Below, one piece after another: positions 9,081-17,088 of a stretch of DNA of 64,000 nucleotides. The notes below the pieces were generated by a model that saw only the letters and a program-made list of their open reading frames with translations, searched no databases and was not told where the DNA came from. The translations under genes were made by a program, and so were the position numbers. This DNA comes from PUPG01 sp031323845 (lineage in GTDB: Bacteria > Bacteroidota > Bacteroidia > Bacteroidales > UBA7960): positions 1 through 64,000 of the forward strand of contig JAVIYP010000006.1 of the NCBI GenBank assembly GCA_031323845.1, given 5' to 3'. How positions within the stretch are numbered: the first letter of the stretch is position 1; each line of letters begins with the position of its first letter.

Positions 9081-9129
9081 GAAGTCAGAAGTCGGAAGTC
9101 GGAAATCTGACATCTGAATTCTGACATCC
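9081..9129. repeat. Heptanucleotide array 2, self-complementary
   Basis: Seven heptamers in phase. The first three (GAAGTCA, GAAGTCG, GAAGTCG) are purine-rich and the last ones (GACATCT, GAATTCT, GACATCC) are nearly their reverse complement, so the array can fold into an imperfect hairpin. Confidence 0.8.
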
Positions 9130-9211
9130 AATCAGAATATTAAACATAAACACAAAGCACAAATATACAAACACTTATAAAACATAAACAGATGAAACGC
9201 CCATGACTAAA

Positions 9212-9237
9212 TTTTGACACACAGGAGGATGATTATG
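9212..9237 (+). repeat. Direct repeat, copy 2
   Basis: Second copy of the 26-base element at 9054-9079, differing at one base (GAT-G in place of GAT-A before ATTATG). It leads into heptamer array 3. Confidence 0.8.
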
Positions 9238-9241
9238 CAAA

Positions 9242-9318
9242 CCTGAGGTTGGAAGTTGGAGGTTTGAGGTTAGAAAAAAGAAAATCCAACATCCAACATC
9301 TAACCTCTAACATCAATT
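9242..9318. repeat. Heptanucleotide array 3, self-complementary (eleven units)
   Basis: Eleven heptamers in unbroken phase. The left arm has units such as TTGGAAG, TTGGAGG and TTTGAGG; two A-rich units form the turn; the right arm has ATCCAAC, ATCCAAC, ATCTAAC and CTCTAAC, complementary to the left arm. The rest of the gap 8794-9616 (A/T-rich, with a third partial flank copy near 9366-9383) shows no gene. Confidence 0.85.
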
Positions 9319-9616
9319 CCTGATCTTTGGCAAACTCGTAAAACATTCAATATCAAATAGTAACGAAAATATAAACAGATGAATGACATAATAGATTGTT
9401 CATGGAAAAAAACAGGACACAGGCAGTTGACAACCGGCTTGTGCTTATACAAACCAGAGAAAAGCCAATATAATTCTGCCAGTACCCTTCAGTTGGTGAA
9501 TATAGGAATTTTTTTGAAAACAACCAATTGAACCTTTCTTAATATTTTATGTTAAATGTGTGAATCTGGCGTTTGTCAGAGCATTTTATCTTCATATCAT
9601 CAGCAATAACAGCGGA

Positions 9617-10498
9617 ATGATTAACTATTCCATAAACGAACTGGAAAAACTTACCGGCATCAAAGCCCATACAATCAGGATGTGGGAAAAGCGGTATCAT
9701 GTTTTTTCGCCTCAGCGCACTGAGACCAACATCAGGTATTATAATGATGATGATCTTAAAAAGCTTCTTAACATCAGCACGCTGAACCGGCATGGGATAA
9801 AAATTTCGAAAATAGCCACGATGAATGAAGAGACGATCCGCGAAAAAGTCATGGATTTATCAGGGGCCACCGGCAACAATGAAAGCCTCATCAACAACCT
9901 GATTGTTTCCATGATAGAATTCAGCGAAGAATCATTTGAGCATATTCTTAATTCATCCATACTGAAGCTTGGGTTTGAGAGAACCGTAACCGAAGTCCTG
10001 TATCCTTTCCTGGAAAAAATCGGGGTCCTCTGGCAAACGGGTTCTGTAAACCCCGCCCAGGAACATTTCATCACCAACCTTATCAGGCAAAAACTGATCA
10101 TTGCCATTGACGGGCAAGCGGCAAAAACCCGGGCCGATGCGAAAACTTTTCTGCTGTTTCTACCTGAACAAGAGTTTCATGAGCTGGGACTCCTGTTTTA
10201 TACGTTTCTGCTGAAAAAGAACGGTCACCGCGTAGTGTACCTCGGACAATCCGTCCCCTTTGAAGACCTGCAAGAAGTTGTTAAAGTACGCAACAGCGAT
10301 TATTTGTTCACTTATTTTGTAGCCGCCCTGCGGCAAGAGGACATTCCAGCGTATCTCCGGCAGCTTTCAACAGCCTTCCCAAAAAAAACCATCTTCATTA
10401 CCGGCATCCAGGTGCAATACACAACACTTGAACTGCCTGAAAATATTGTTGTTATTAAAAACGGCGAAGAATTTAAAAGCCTCCTGAAGTCAATCTGA
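9617..10498 (+). CDS. CarH/LitR-type MerR family regulator with B12-binding photosensor module
   Basis: A 293-residue regulator from the ATG at 9617, which gives the MerR start MINYSINELEKLTG; the frame opens 19 codons earlier without similarity. Residues 1-70 are a MerR winged helix (TIRMWEKRYHVFSPQRTETNIRYY). A helical B12-embracing domain carries Wx9EH (Trp139, Glu149, His150). The Rossmann domain carries ExHxxG (Glu186, His188, Gly191), whose His is the expected lower cobalt ligand. These motifs define light-sensitive adenosylcobalamin repressors. Residue 140, next to the Trp, is Gln, where the characterised CarH has His as I recall. An ECF sigma gene follows; no carotenoid genes are in view. 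Confidence 0.88.
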   Translation: MINYSINELEKLTGIKAHTIRMWEKRYHVFSPQRTETNIRYYNDDDLKKLLNISTLNRHGIKISKIATMNEETIREKVMDLSGATGNNESLINNLIVSMIEFSEESFEHILNSSILKLGFERTVTEVLYPFLEKIGVLWQTGSVNPAQEHFITNLIRQKLIIAIDGQAAKTRADAKTFLLFLPEQEFHELGLLFYTFLLKKNGHRVVYLGQSVPFEDLQEVVKVRNSDYLFTYFVAALRQEDIPAYLRQLSTAFPKKTIFITGIQVQYTTLELPENIVVIKNGEEFKSLLKSI

Positions 10499-10731
10499 CA
10501 TTTTACTGCATCCTTTTTTCCTACCTCTGAGATGACAGTGTTCATCGTGAGGATATTTTACACTGTTCTGCGCTTCTGCCTTTCCTGGCCGTTTTCGTTG
10601 TTTAACAAAATTTATTAGTCTTAATTTCGTATTTATGCATCTTTTTGCTTATTTTTATTCCACCAATTGATTTTTATAGCTCACTAATCACGCATTTTAC
10701 TAAACTTGTTTTGTTAAAAAAATACAAAAAG

Positions 10732-10762
10732 CTTGCAAGCTCATTTTTTTTGTTTAAATTTG
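10732..10762 (+). promoter_or_regulatory. Putative promoter of the ECF sigma gene
   Basis: CTTG (10732-10735), 19 bases, then TAAATTTG (10755-10762), an exact TAnnTTTG -7 element. The sigma start codon lies 38 bases further on. The rest of the gap 10499-10800 is A/T-rich with no gene seen. ACCAATTGA at 10662-10670 also occurs upstream of the B12 regulator gene (9523-9531). Confidence 0.6.
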
Positions 10763-10800
10763 TTTTAGAAAAGTTAAACAACACCAAAAACCATTGACTC

Positions 10801-11301
10801 ATGACAGCAGTAGAATTCAACTATAAATTAATGGGTTTGCAAAACAATCTGAAGTATTTTGCCTACACCCTCACCTCCAATTATGAGGACGCACAGGACC
10901 TCGTTCAGGAAACTTTCCTGAAAGCACTCACCAACAGGGATAAATTTACGGACAACACGAACCTGAAGGCATGGACGTTTACGATCATGAAAAACACCTT
11001 CATCAACAATTACAGGCAGAATGTCCGCAACAACACCCTGGTTGATAAAACCGATGATCTGTACTTTCTGAACCTGACCAAAGAAAGCAGCATTGGTCTG
11101 CCCGACTCAGACTATGCCGTCAAGGAGATTCAGAAAGTTATCTCACAAATTACCCCCGAGCAGCGTCAGCCTTTTGAAATGTACAATCAGGGTTATAAGT
11201 ACAAAGAGATCGCTGAAACGTTGAATCTGTCGATCGGCACAGTAAAAAGCCGCATTTTCTTTACCCGGAAAAAGCTGATGGACGCTTTGAGCAAAAGCTA
11301 A
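10801..11301 (+). CDS. ECF-type RNA polymerase sigma factor
   Basis: A 166-residue extracytoplasmic-function sigma factor. Region 2 spans about residues 10-75 (SNYEDAQDLVQETFLKAL and LKAWTFTIMKNTFINNYR). Region 4 spans about 110-160 (ITPEQRQPFEMYNQGYKYKE, then LNLSIGTVKSRIFFTRKKL). It directs polymerase to a special promoter set. No anti-sigma factor gene follows, so control may be at transcription, possibly by the B12 regulator upstream on the same strand; that link is inferred from position only. Confidence 0.93.
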   Translation: MTAVEFNYKLMGLQNNLKYFAYTLTSNYEDAQDLVQETFLKALTNRDKFTDNTNLKAWTFTIMKNTFINNYRQNVRNNTLVDKTDDLYFLNLTKESSIGLPDSDYAVKEIQKVISQITPEQRQPFEMYNQGYKYKEIAETLNLSIGTVKSRIFFTRKKLMDALSKS

Positions 11302-11345
11302 CATTACTGCAAGATCAAGCCAGCTATATTTTCCCTAACATTTTG

Positions 11346-11385
11346 GCCGGTAAACCATTGCATTTTCAAATGCAGGTTTACCGGC
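11346..11385 (+). terminator. Long hairpin, probable terminator of the sigma gene
   Basis: GCCGGTAAACC (11346-11356) pairs with GGTTTACCGGC (11375-11385), and the inner TGCATTT/AAATGCA extends the stem to 18 bp with a 2-base bulge. It is followed by TTCTTATTT, a weak T-tract. Confidence 0.6.
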
Positions 11386-11416
11386 TTCTTATTTCCGGTT
11401 GTTGCGAGTGGAGACG

Positions 11417-11445
11417 TGACACTAGTGTCATTTTTCCTAAATTTG
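11417..11445 (+). promoter_or_regulatory. lysC promoter with overlapping palindromic operator
   Basis: An exact -7 element TAAATTTG lies at 11438-11445, about 100 bases before lysC. The -33 to -7 spacer holds a perfect 14-bp palindrome, TGACACTAGTGTCA (11417-11430), placed where a bound dimer would block polymerase. No canonical TTTG is visible at -33. No lysine riboswitch signature was recognised in the leader. Confidence 0.55.
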
Positions 11446-11545
11446 CATATCCGGCAATGGTGGTCAGGAGCCTTGCTGCACTATGGCCTGGCTCAGAAAA
11501 TCACCGGAAATCCGGAAAGCTTAGTAATCTGCAGCAGTCTGAAAC

Positions 11546-12835
11546 ATGCGTGTATTCAAGTTTGGAGGGGCTTCGGTAAAAGACCCAGAATCAGTAAAAA
11601 ATGTTGCCCGGATCATCCGTGAGCACAGGGGTGACTTACCTCTTGTGGTAGTGCTTTCGGCTATGGACAAAACCACCAATGCGCTGGAACAGCTCTGTGC
11701 CTGTTTTATGGATGGCAGAAAACAGGAAATGCTAAGCATCTTCGAAGAGATCAAAAACATGCACTTTGATGTGCTGAAAGGTCTGTTTTCCAACCATAAT
11801 GACCCGGTATTTAAGGTTTTGGAACAATCGTTTTACCAGCTTTACTATTATATCAGCGAATCGCCGGGAAGCGACTACAACTACGAATACGACCGCATTG
11901 TGTCAACCGGCGAAATAGTGTCAACGCAGATCATCAGCGCCTATTTAAAAAGTGAGGGAGTGGCCAACCGTTTATATCCGGCGCAAAAACTGATCATCAC
12001 GGATGCAAGTTTCCGCGACGCCCAGGTTGACTGGATCCTCAGCACCCGTGCCATACAGGAACAATTAACACCATATCTTGGCACCGGTCACGACGGCAGT
12101 CCACCGCTGGTGCTCACACAGGGTTTCCTGGGGGGCACACCACAGGGCTTTACAACTACGCTGGGGCGGGAAGGTTCTGATTATTCGGCGGCCATTATTG
12201 CTTATGCCCTTAATGCCAGTGAAGTAATTATCTGGAAAGACGTCTCAGGCCTGCTGAATGCAGATCCCAAGCTGTTCAAAAACACGCTGTTGCTTGAGAA
12301 CATCAGTTACCAGGAAGCCATTGAACTCTCCTATTACGGTGCCACAGTGATTCATCCCAAAACGCTCAAGCCTCTGCTGAGTAAAAATATACCGCTGAAA
12401 GTCAAGTCGTTTTTCCACCCCGACACCGGGGGATCCCTTATCAACGACAACACCGATCACGACAGGCAGACCCCGTCCTACATCATCAAAAGCAACCAGG
12501 TGCTCGCTTCCATATTCCCAAAAGATTTCAGTTTTATTGCAGAGCATAAGCTGTCGCGCATCTTTGCAGATTTTGCCAGGCACGGGGTAAAGATCAATCT
12601 CATGCAAAACTCTGCACTTAGTTTTTCGGTTTGTTTTGATCAGGACAAAACCAAAACCCCTGCACTGCTGAAAGATCTGAAAAAGAACTTTAATTTGAAG
12701 TACAACACCGGCATGGAGCTGATCACCATAAGGCATTATGAAAAGGCATCCATCGGCGACATTGTGCGAGACAGGGAAGTCATGATGGAGCAGAAGAACC
12801 GCACCACCTTACAACTTGTCGTAAAGAGCCATTAA
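11546..12835 (+). CDS. lysC: Aspartate kinase
   Basis: A 429-residue monofunctional aspartokinase. The N-terminal kinase fold opens with KFGGASV (residues 5-11) and contains TTLGREGSDYSAA, with VIIWKDVSG and YGATVIHPKTL further on. The C-terminal ~130 residues form tandem ACT domains for feedback control. It makes aspartyl phosphate, the entry to lysine, threonine, methionine and diaminopimelate. It stands alone; no dap or asd gene is nearby. Its stop codon abuts that of the convergent PP2C-LysM gene with no base between. Confidence 0.95.
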   Translation: MRVFKFGGASVKDPESVKNVARIIREHRGDLPLVVVLSAMDKTTNALEQLCACFMDGRKQEMLSIFEEIKNMHFDVLKGLFSNHNDPVFKVLEQSFYQLYYYISESPGSDYNYEYDRIVSTGEIVSTQIISAYLKSEGVANRLYPAQKLIITDASFRDAQVDWILSTRAIQEQLTPYLGTGHDGSPPLVLTQGFLGGTPQGFTTTLGREGSDYSAAIIAYALNASEVIIWKDVSGLLNADPKLFKNTLLLENISYQEAIELSYYGATVIHPKTLKPLLSKNIPLKVKSFFHPDTGGSLINDNTDHDRQTPSYIIKSNQVLASIFPKDFSFIAEHKLSRIFADFARHGVKINLMQNSALSFSVCFDQDKTKTPALLKDLKKNFNLKYNTGMELITIRHYEKASIGDIVRDREVMMEQKNRTTLQLVVKSH

Positions 12836-14143
12836 TTATCGACCGGTTTTTTCCCTGAAAGCCTTCAGCAGTTCCGGTCCTGCGTTCTGACAGCCCGCAC
12901 CCACTTTATCGGTGGTAAACTCCCGGAAATATTCGGGGTTAAGGTCGGGTTTTGCCGAATACATTACAGGTATTTGCAGGCGCTGACCGGCGATCAGGCT
13001 GCCTCCGCTGCCGAAACGGCCGGTATTTGGCGGATGGTTGATGATAAACCAGGAGCACACACCATACAAGGTGTATATCCTGCTCCAGGTATCCCCTGCC
13101 CTGACGGTGTAGCTGTGATCGGCCGGCAGCGGGGGCGGGGCCACGGGGGCTTCTTCGGCTACTTCAGCAGCTTCATCAACCGCCACTTCCTGCTCAGCTT
13201 CGCGCTCCACCTCGGGCAATCGTATTGGAGGATGTGGATCATAGATAAAAAGATCGTAAAAAAGAAAAACCACCACGATAAAGGCCAGGGCCGCCGCAAT
13301 TTGTTTCCATAAGGGTAATCTGCCTTTCTGCCGGCGCTCACCTTTTTTCTGTTCTCCGGAAGATGCGTTGCCACCGGACTCATGCTTTACAAACTTTTGA
13401 GAAAGTGTAAGTGCGGAACCCAACAAGCGCGTCTTGTTTTTCATCGAATGGAAGCTGACGACAATCAGGACAGACCCGGTTTTTGTTACACCGGTGGAGC
13501 TATGCCGCATGATTCGAGCGACTTTGGTTTGTAAAGGCATAGAGTCCTGCAGTATGCGTCTTACATCCTTGGTGTGCAGACACTTGCGCACATCACCTGC
13601 TGCCAGAACAAGCATGTCACCATTAACAGGTTCAACACATTCGGTGGAAGTTTCCGGTGTCAGCAGTGCCTGCTGGCCGAGAAAACCTGAGGGTTGCGTC
13701 TTTTGTTCCGGGCCGTCGCTGCCTTCATAGTTCAGCATATACATGCGCTTCCCGGTAAACAACAACACATCTGCATCTCCCGCCGAGGAGTAGCAAATCT
13801 TACCCTCCGAAAACAACACGCACAAACAGCTCATAGCAGCGGGCTTGTTTGCAGGATCTTTCAATCCCATCTGGTACAGAAATCCGCTTGTGTAAATCAA
13901 TGCATTCCTGGCCACGGTATCCCTGTTTTCCTCGGTATCGTGCTCCATGTAGTATTTAATGCGCTCTATGGCCATGGTGCAGTAAGCCGCCTGCTGAGCA
14001 CCCGTACCATGATTGACAACCACCACAAATACCATCCCGAAAGGAGTCTCAAACGTATCGTATTTATGAATCCCGGCAGCGTCGGGATGTCCTTTGCCTG
14101 TTTGTGATGCATATTCGAAGGTGCTGAACTTTTTCGTAGCCAT
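12836..14143 (-). CDS. Degenerate PP2C-like domain, transmembrane helix and LysM domain
   Basis: 435 residues in three parts. Residues 1-235 resemble a PPM/PP2C phosphatase fold (FVVVVNHGTG, YSSAGDADVLLF, MLVLAAGD, VLIVVSF), but the metal-binding aspartates are replaced: the DGMGG position reads NHGTG, the DN of the last motif reads GS, and the N-terminal NED is not evident. A basic linker, one transmembrane helix (about 280-303) and an acidic, Pro-rich spacer follow. A LysM domain (YTVRAGDTWSRIY to LQIP) lies near residues 345-395. The likely topology is cytoplasmic pseudophosphatase and periplasmic peptidoglycan binding. Function unknown. Confidence 0.8.
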   Translation of the reverse strand: MATKKFSTFEYASQTGKGHPDAAGIHKYDTFETPFGMVFVVVVNHGTGAQQAAYCTMAIERIKYYMEHDTEENRDTVARNALIYTSGFLYQMGLKDPANKPAAMSCLCVLFSEGKICYSSAGDADVLLFTGKRMYMLNYEGSDGPEQKTQPSGFLGQQALLTPETSTECVEPVNGDMLVLAAGDVRKCLHTKDVRRILQDSMPLQTKVARIMRHSSTGVTKTGSVLIVVSFHSMKNKTRLLGSALTLSQKFVKHESGGNASSGEQKKGERRQKGRLPLWKQIAAALAFIVVVFLFYDLFIYDPHPPIRLPEVEREAEQEVAVDEAAEVAEEAPVAPPPLPADHSYTVRAGDTWSRIYTLYGVCSWFIINHPPNTGRFGSGGSLIAGQRLQIPVMYSAKPDLNPEYFREFTTDKVGAGCQNAGPELLKAFREKTGR

Positions 14144-14285
14144 AACATGTAAGTTTTTATCCTGATTCGATCAGGCTGGTTTAAGGCCTGTGGCACTTCC
14201 TGGCTTCTGTAACAAAATTACAGCCTTTTGCCGGATAAGAAAAATATAAAGTAAAAACATTATACCGGGCAGATGGGTCATTGTC

Positions 14286-15092
14286 TCAGTGATTATCGCG
14301 GTGCTGAACCGGCTGCACTTGCCGCGTGATTTCCACAAAGTCCTTTACCTGCAACTGTTCAGGCCTTTTGCCTTTCATTTCCGGGGGAAGGTCTTCCCAG
14401 TAAACCTTCAGACTCCTGAGAGAGTTTCTCAGTGTTTTTCGTCTTTGGTTAAATGCTGTTTTCACCACAGTAAAGAAGAGTTTTTCATCGCAATTCAGCT
14501 GATGATTCTTCTTTCGCCGGCATCGTATCACGCTTGACTGCACCTTAGGGGGTGGCATGAATACGCCGGGATCAACATTAAACAACAGTTCTACATCATA
14601 AAACGCCTGCACAAGCACACTGAGTATTCCATATTCCTTACTGCCCGGGGGTGAGGCGATGCGCCTGGCCACCTCTTTCTGAAACATACCCACCATTTCC
14701 GGCACCAGCTCACGGAACGCCAGCATCCTGAACATTATTTGGGTGGAAATATTATAGGGGAAATTGCCTATAAGGGCCACCTGCTCCTCGCCGGCAAATT
14801 CATGCAGGGGGAATTTCAGGAAGTCGGCTTCCATAACCTGATCTTTGTATGCGGGGTAGTTACGGTGCAAATAGCTGATGGAAGCCTGATCCACCTCTAT
14901 GCCAAACCAGCAGAACTCTTTTTTTTCCATCAGGTAACGCGACAGCATACCGGTACCAGGCCCAATCTCCAGCACGTTTCGATAATTGCCATAGGCGGTC
15001 AGGCTGGATGCTATTTTACGGGCGATATTGGCATCGGTAAGGAAATGCTGACCCAATGATTTTTTTGGATGCACAAAAAATTCCGACGCCAT
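14286..15092 (-). CDS. rsmA: 16S rRNA (adenine1518/1519-N6) dimethyltransferase
   Basis: A 268-residue KsgA/RsmA methyltransferase. KSLGQHFLTD near residue 10 is the family hallmark, EIGPGTGMLSRYL is the SAM-binding motif I, and NFPYNIS is the catalytic NxPY-type motif. It dimethylates two adjacent adenosines near the 3' end of 16S rRNA during 30S maturation. It follows a TPR protein by 26 bases on the same strand, suggesting co-transcription. Confidence 0.97.
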   Translation of the reverse strand: MASEFFVHPKKSLGQHFLTDANIARKIASSLTAYGNYRNVLEIGPGTGMLSRYLMEKKEFCWFGIEVDQASISYLHRNYPAYKDQVMEADFLKFPLHEFAGEEQVALIGNFPYNISTQIMFRMLAFRELVPEMVGMFQKEVARRIASPPGSKEYGILSVLVQAFYDVELLFNVDPGVFMPPPKVQSSVIRCRRKKNHQLNCDEKLFFTVVKTAFNQRRKTLRNSLRSLKVYWEDLPPEMKGKRPEQLQVKDFVEITRQVQPVQHRDNH

Positions 15093-15118
15093 GATGCGGT
15101 TTTTTTTAAGTAAAATGA

Positions 15119-16957
15119 TTAGTTGATGATATCGCCACGCAGCATCCTGAACCGGTTTCTGGCGGTAATGACATGCAGGCTGCCCGGATAGTCGATGAGC
15201 ACTTGCTGATAGAGCGCCATTGCCTTGTCGGGTTTTTCAAAGTGGTGATGGTACATTTCCGCTCTTCTGAACAGTGCCTCATCTGCGAGTATGCCATAAG
15301 GGTATCGTTCTACCAGCAGGGCGAGCAGGCTGTCGGCGGCGTTGTACTTGTTTTTCCGGACCATGATTTCGGCATGCGCCAGCAGCAGGTCGTCATTGAT
15401 CTGGTGTGCCGGAAATCTTTGATGTATGCTGTCAAGCAAATGAGCAGCCTCATCCAAACGGTTCATAAAAACGAGCTGTTCTGCACGGGCGAACATCAGG
15501 AGGGGTTCGGTGTCGCCGTTAACACCCAGGTTATCCTGTATGCGCAAGGATAGCCGGATGGCGTCGTTGGCAATAAGTCTGGAGGTTCCGGCCTTCAGGA
15601 TGTCGAGCTGGGCTTTTGCCCATTCGAATTCACCAATAAAATAAGACAGTCGCGCATTTTTGAATTTTGCTTCATGGGCGAGGGGGTCATCACGAAACAT
15701 CCTGTCAACCTGTGAGTACAGCAGGGTGGCGTCCCAAACTTCACCGGTAAGCAGCAATATGTCGGCGAGTTCAACCCGGCACTCTCCTCGTACGCGCTGC
15801 GAAACATTGGGCATGTCCAGGGTGTTCTCAAGCAGTGTTATGGCATCGTCTGTTTTTCCAAGATAAAATGCCTGCAGATGGGCCAGGTTCCTGATAAGCT
15901 GAACCGTTTTTGCCTGAATGCCAAGCTCTTCAATAGCCAGGATGTAGTCTTCTTCCAGCTTTCGAAGCTTAACGGGGTCACCATCGGCAGAGAGAAAGCG
16001 GACATTCAGCAATCCCACCAGTGCCTCCATGTAAAACCTGCCTTCCGGCCCTGCTTCCATCAGATAGCCGTAGGCATCGGCAGCAACGTCATAATACCGG
16101 TTCGAAACAGCCAGCTGAGCCACTTCCAGCACCGGTCTGCCTTCCTGCTGGAGGCGACGGTCAAGTGCGCGCGCCTGCATAAAAGCAATGCGAAAGTCCT
16201 GCTGCTGAATTGACAGCCAAAGCAGTAATTCGGCGTACATGATGTTTCCGGGTTCATTTTGTGTGCGAAGCAGCAGTTCGCGCCGGAGGGCGTTGTTGCG
16301 GTCGAATCCGGGATCATTGCTTATGGCATCCTGCAAGATGCCGCGCACACGATCGGCCTCCTGCCGGTGTGCGTTAAGGTAATCGAGATATTCCGACATC
16401 ATCGCAGGGTAGTCCCTTAGTTTCTCATGCAGTTCCGCAATGCGCAGATGAAAGGGGTGTTTGTCGCCCAGCAATTCCCGGCCACGCAGATAGGTCTGCA
16501 GGGCCCTGTCCAGAAATCCCCTGGCCTCAAAAGCGAGGGCAAGGTCCCTGACTTGCCTTTGATCAGCTCTCAAACCGCTGATCAACGACTCCATGTGTCT
16601 TTGCTCCCTGCGGATGTTCCCCGACCTGGAGTAAATCATCCCCAAATCAACCCGGAAACGGATCTCTCCTGGGTGCTTGTCTATCTGATCGTGCACCAGG
16701 CGTTCGGCCCTGCGGAACTGATCGAGCTGAAGTAGGCTTTCAAGATAATTATTATAGATGACAGGAGACTGGTTGGTTTCAAAGATTTCCTGATAGAGCG
16801 CCAGTGCCCTTTCATAATCACCCTCCCTGAAGTATTGTGCAGCTAATAGTTCGTCCGGGTTGTTAGCCATGCCCCTGTAAGGCACAAGCGATGATGCCAC
16901 AACCAATAACGCAATGATAAGCGACGTCATAACAGAACTAGTTCCGGGTCGATTCAT
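15119..16957 (-). CDS. Exported tetratricopeptide-repeat protein
   Basis: A 612-residue protein with an N-terminal hydrophobic signal segment (about 10-30; an in-frame Met at residue 10 could be the true start). It is then almost entirely helical TPR-like repeats, including YFREGDYERALALYQEIF, ALQTYLRGRELL and the C-terminal KPDKAMALYQQVLIDYPGS. Such periplasmic TPR proteins act as assembly scaffolds. No enzyme motif is visible. It is encoded between serS and rsmA on the same strand; no specific partner can be named. Confidence 0.85.
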   Translation of the reverse strand: MNRPGTSSVMTSLIIALLVVASSLVPYRGMANNPDELLAAQYFREGDYERALALYQEIFETNQSPVIYNNYLESLLQLDQFRRAERLVHDQIDKHPGEIRFRVDLGMIYSRSGNIRREQRHMESLISGLRADQRQVRDLALAFEARGFLDRALQTYLRGRELLGDKHPFHLRIAELHEKLRDYPAMMSEYLDYLNAHRQEADRVRGILQDAISNDPGFDRNNALRRELLLRTQNEPGNIMYAELLLWLSIQQQDFRIAFMQARALDRRLQQEGRPVLEVAQLAVSNRYYDVAADAYGYLMEAGPEGRFYMEALVGLLNVRFLSADGDPVKLRKLEEDYILAIEELGIQAKTVQLIRNLAHLQAFYLGKTDDAITLLENTLDMPNVSQRVRGECRVELADILLLTGEVWDATLLYSQVDRMFRDDPLAHEAKFKNARLSYFIGEFEWAKAQLDILKAGTSRLIANDAIRLSLRIQDNLGVNGDTEPLLMFARAEQLVFMNRLDEAAHLLDSIHQRFPAHQINDDLLLAHAEIMVRKNKYNAADSLLALLVERYPYGILADEALFRRAEMYHHHFEKPDKAMALYQQVLIDYPGSLHVITARNRFRMLRGDIIN

Positions 16958-17088
16958 CCTATTTTATTTATAGCGTCCAACAAAAAACCTTCACCCAGTA
17001 TTGAACGACTGAACCTCTGGTTTTGTTTTGTGGTGCAAGCGTTAACGGCCTTGTGCCGGTCATGCCACACATGGAGGCCGGCAGGTAT

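Noticed and set aside
8859..9318. CRISPR array
   Set aside because: Units are 7 bases without unique spacers, and no cas genes are near.
11446..11545. Lysine riboswitch in the lysC leader
   Set aside because: The ~95-base leader is too short for a lysine aptamer and lacks its conserved loops; only loose stems can be drawn.
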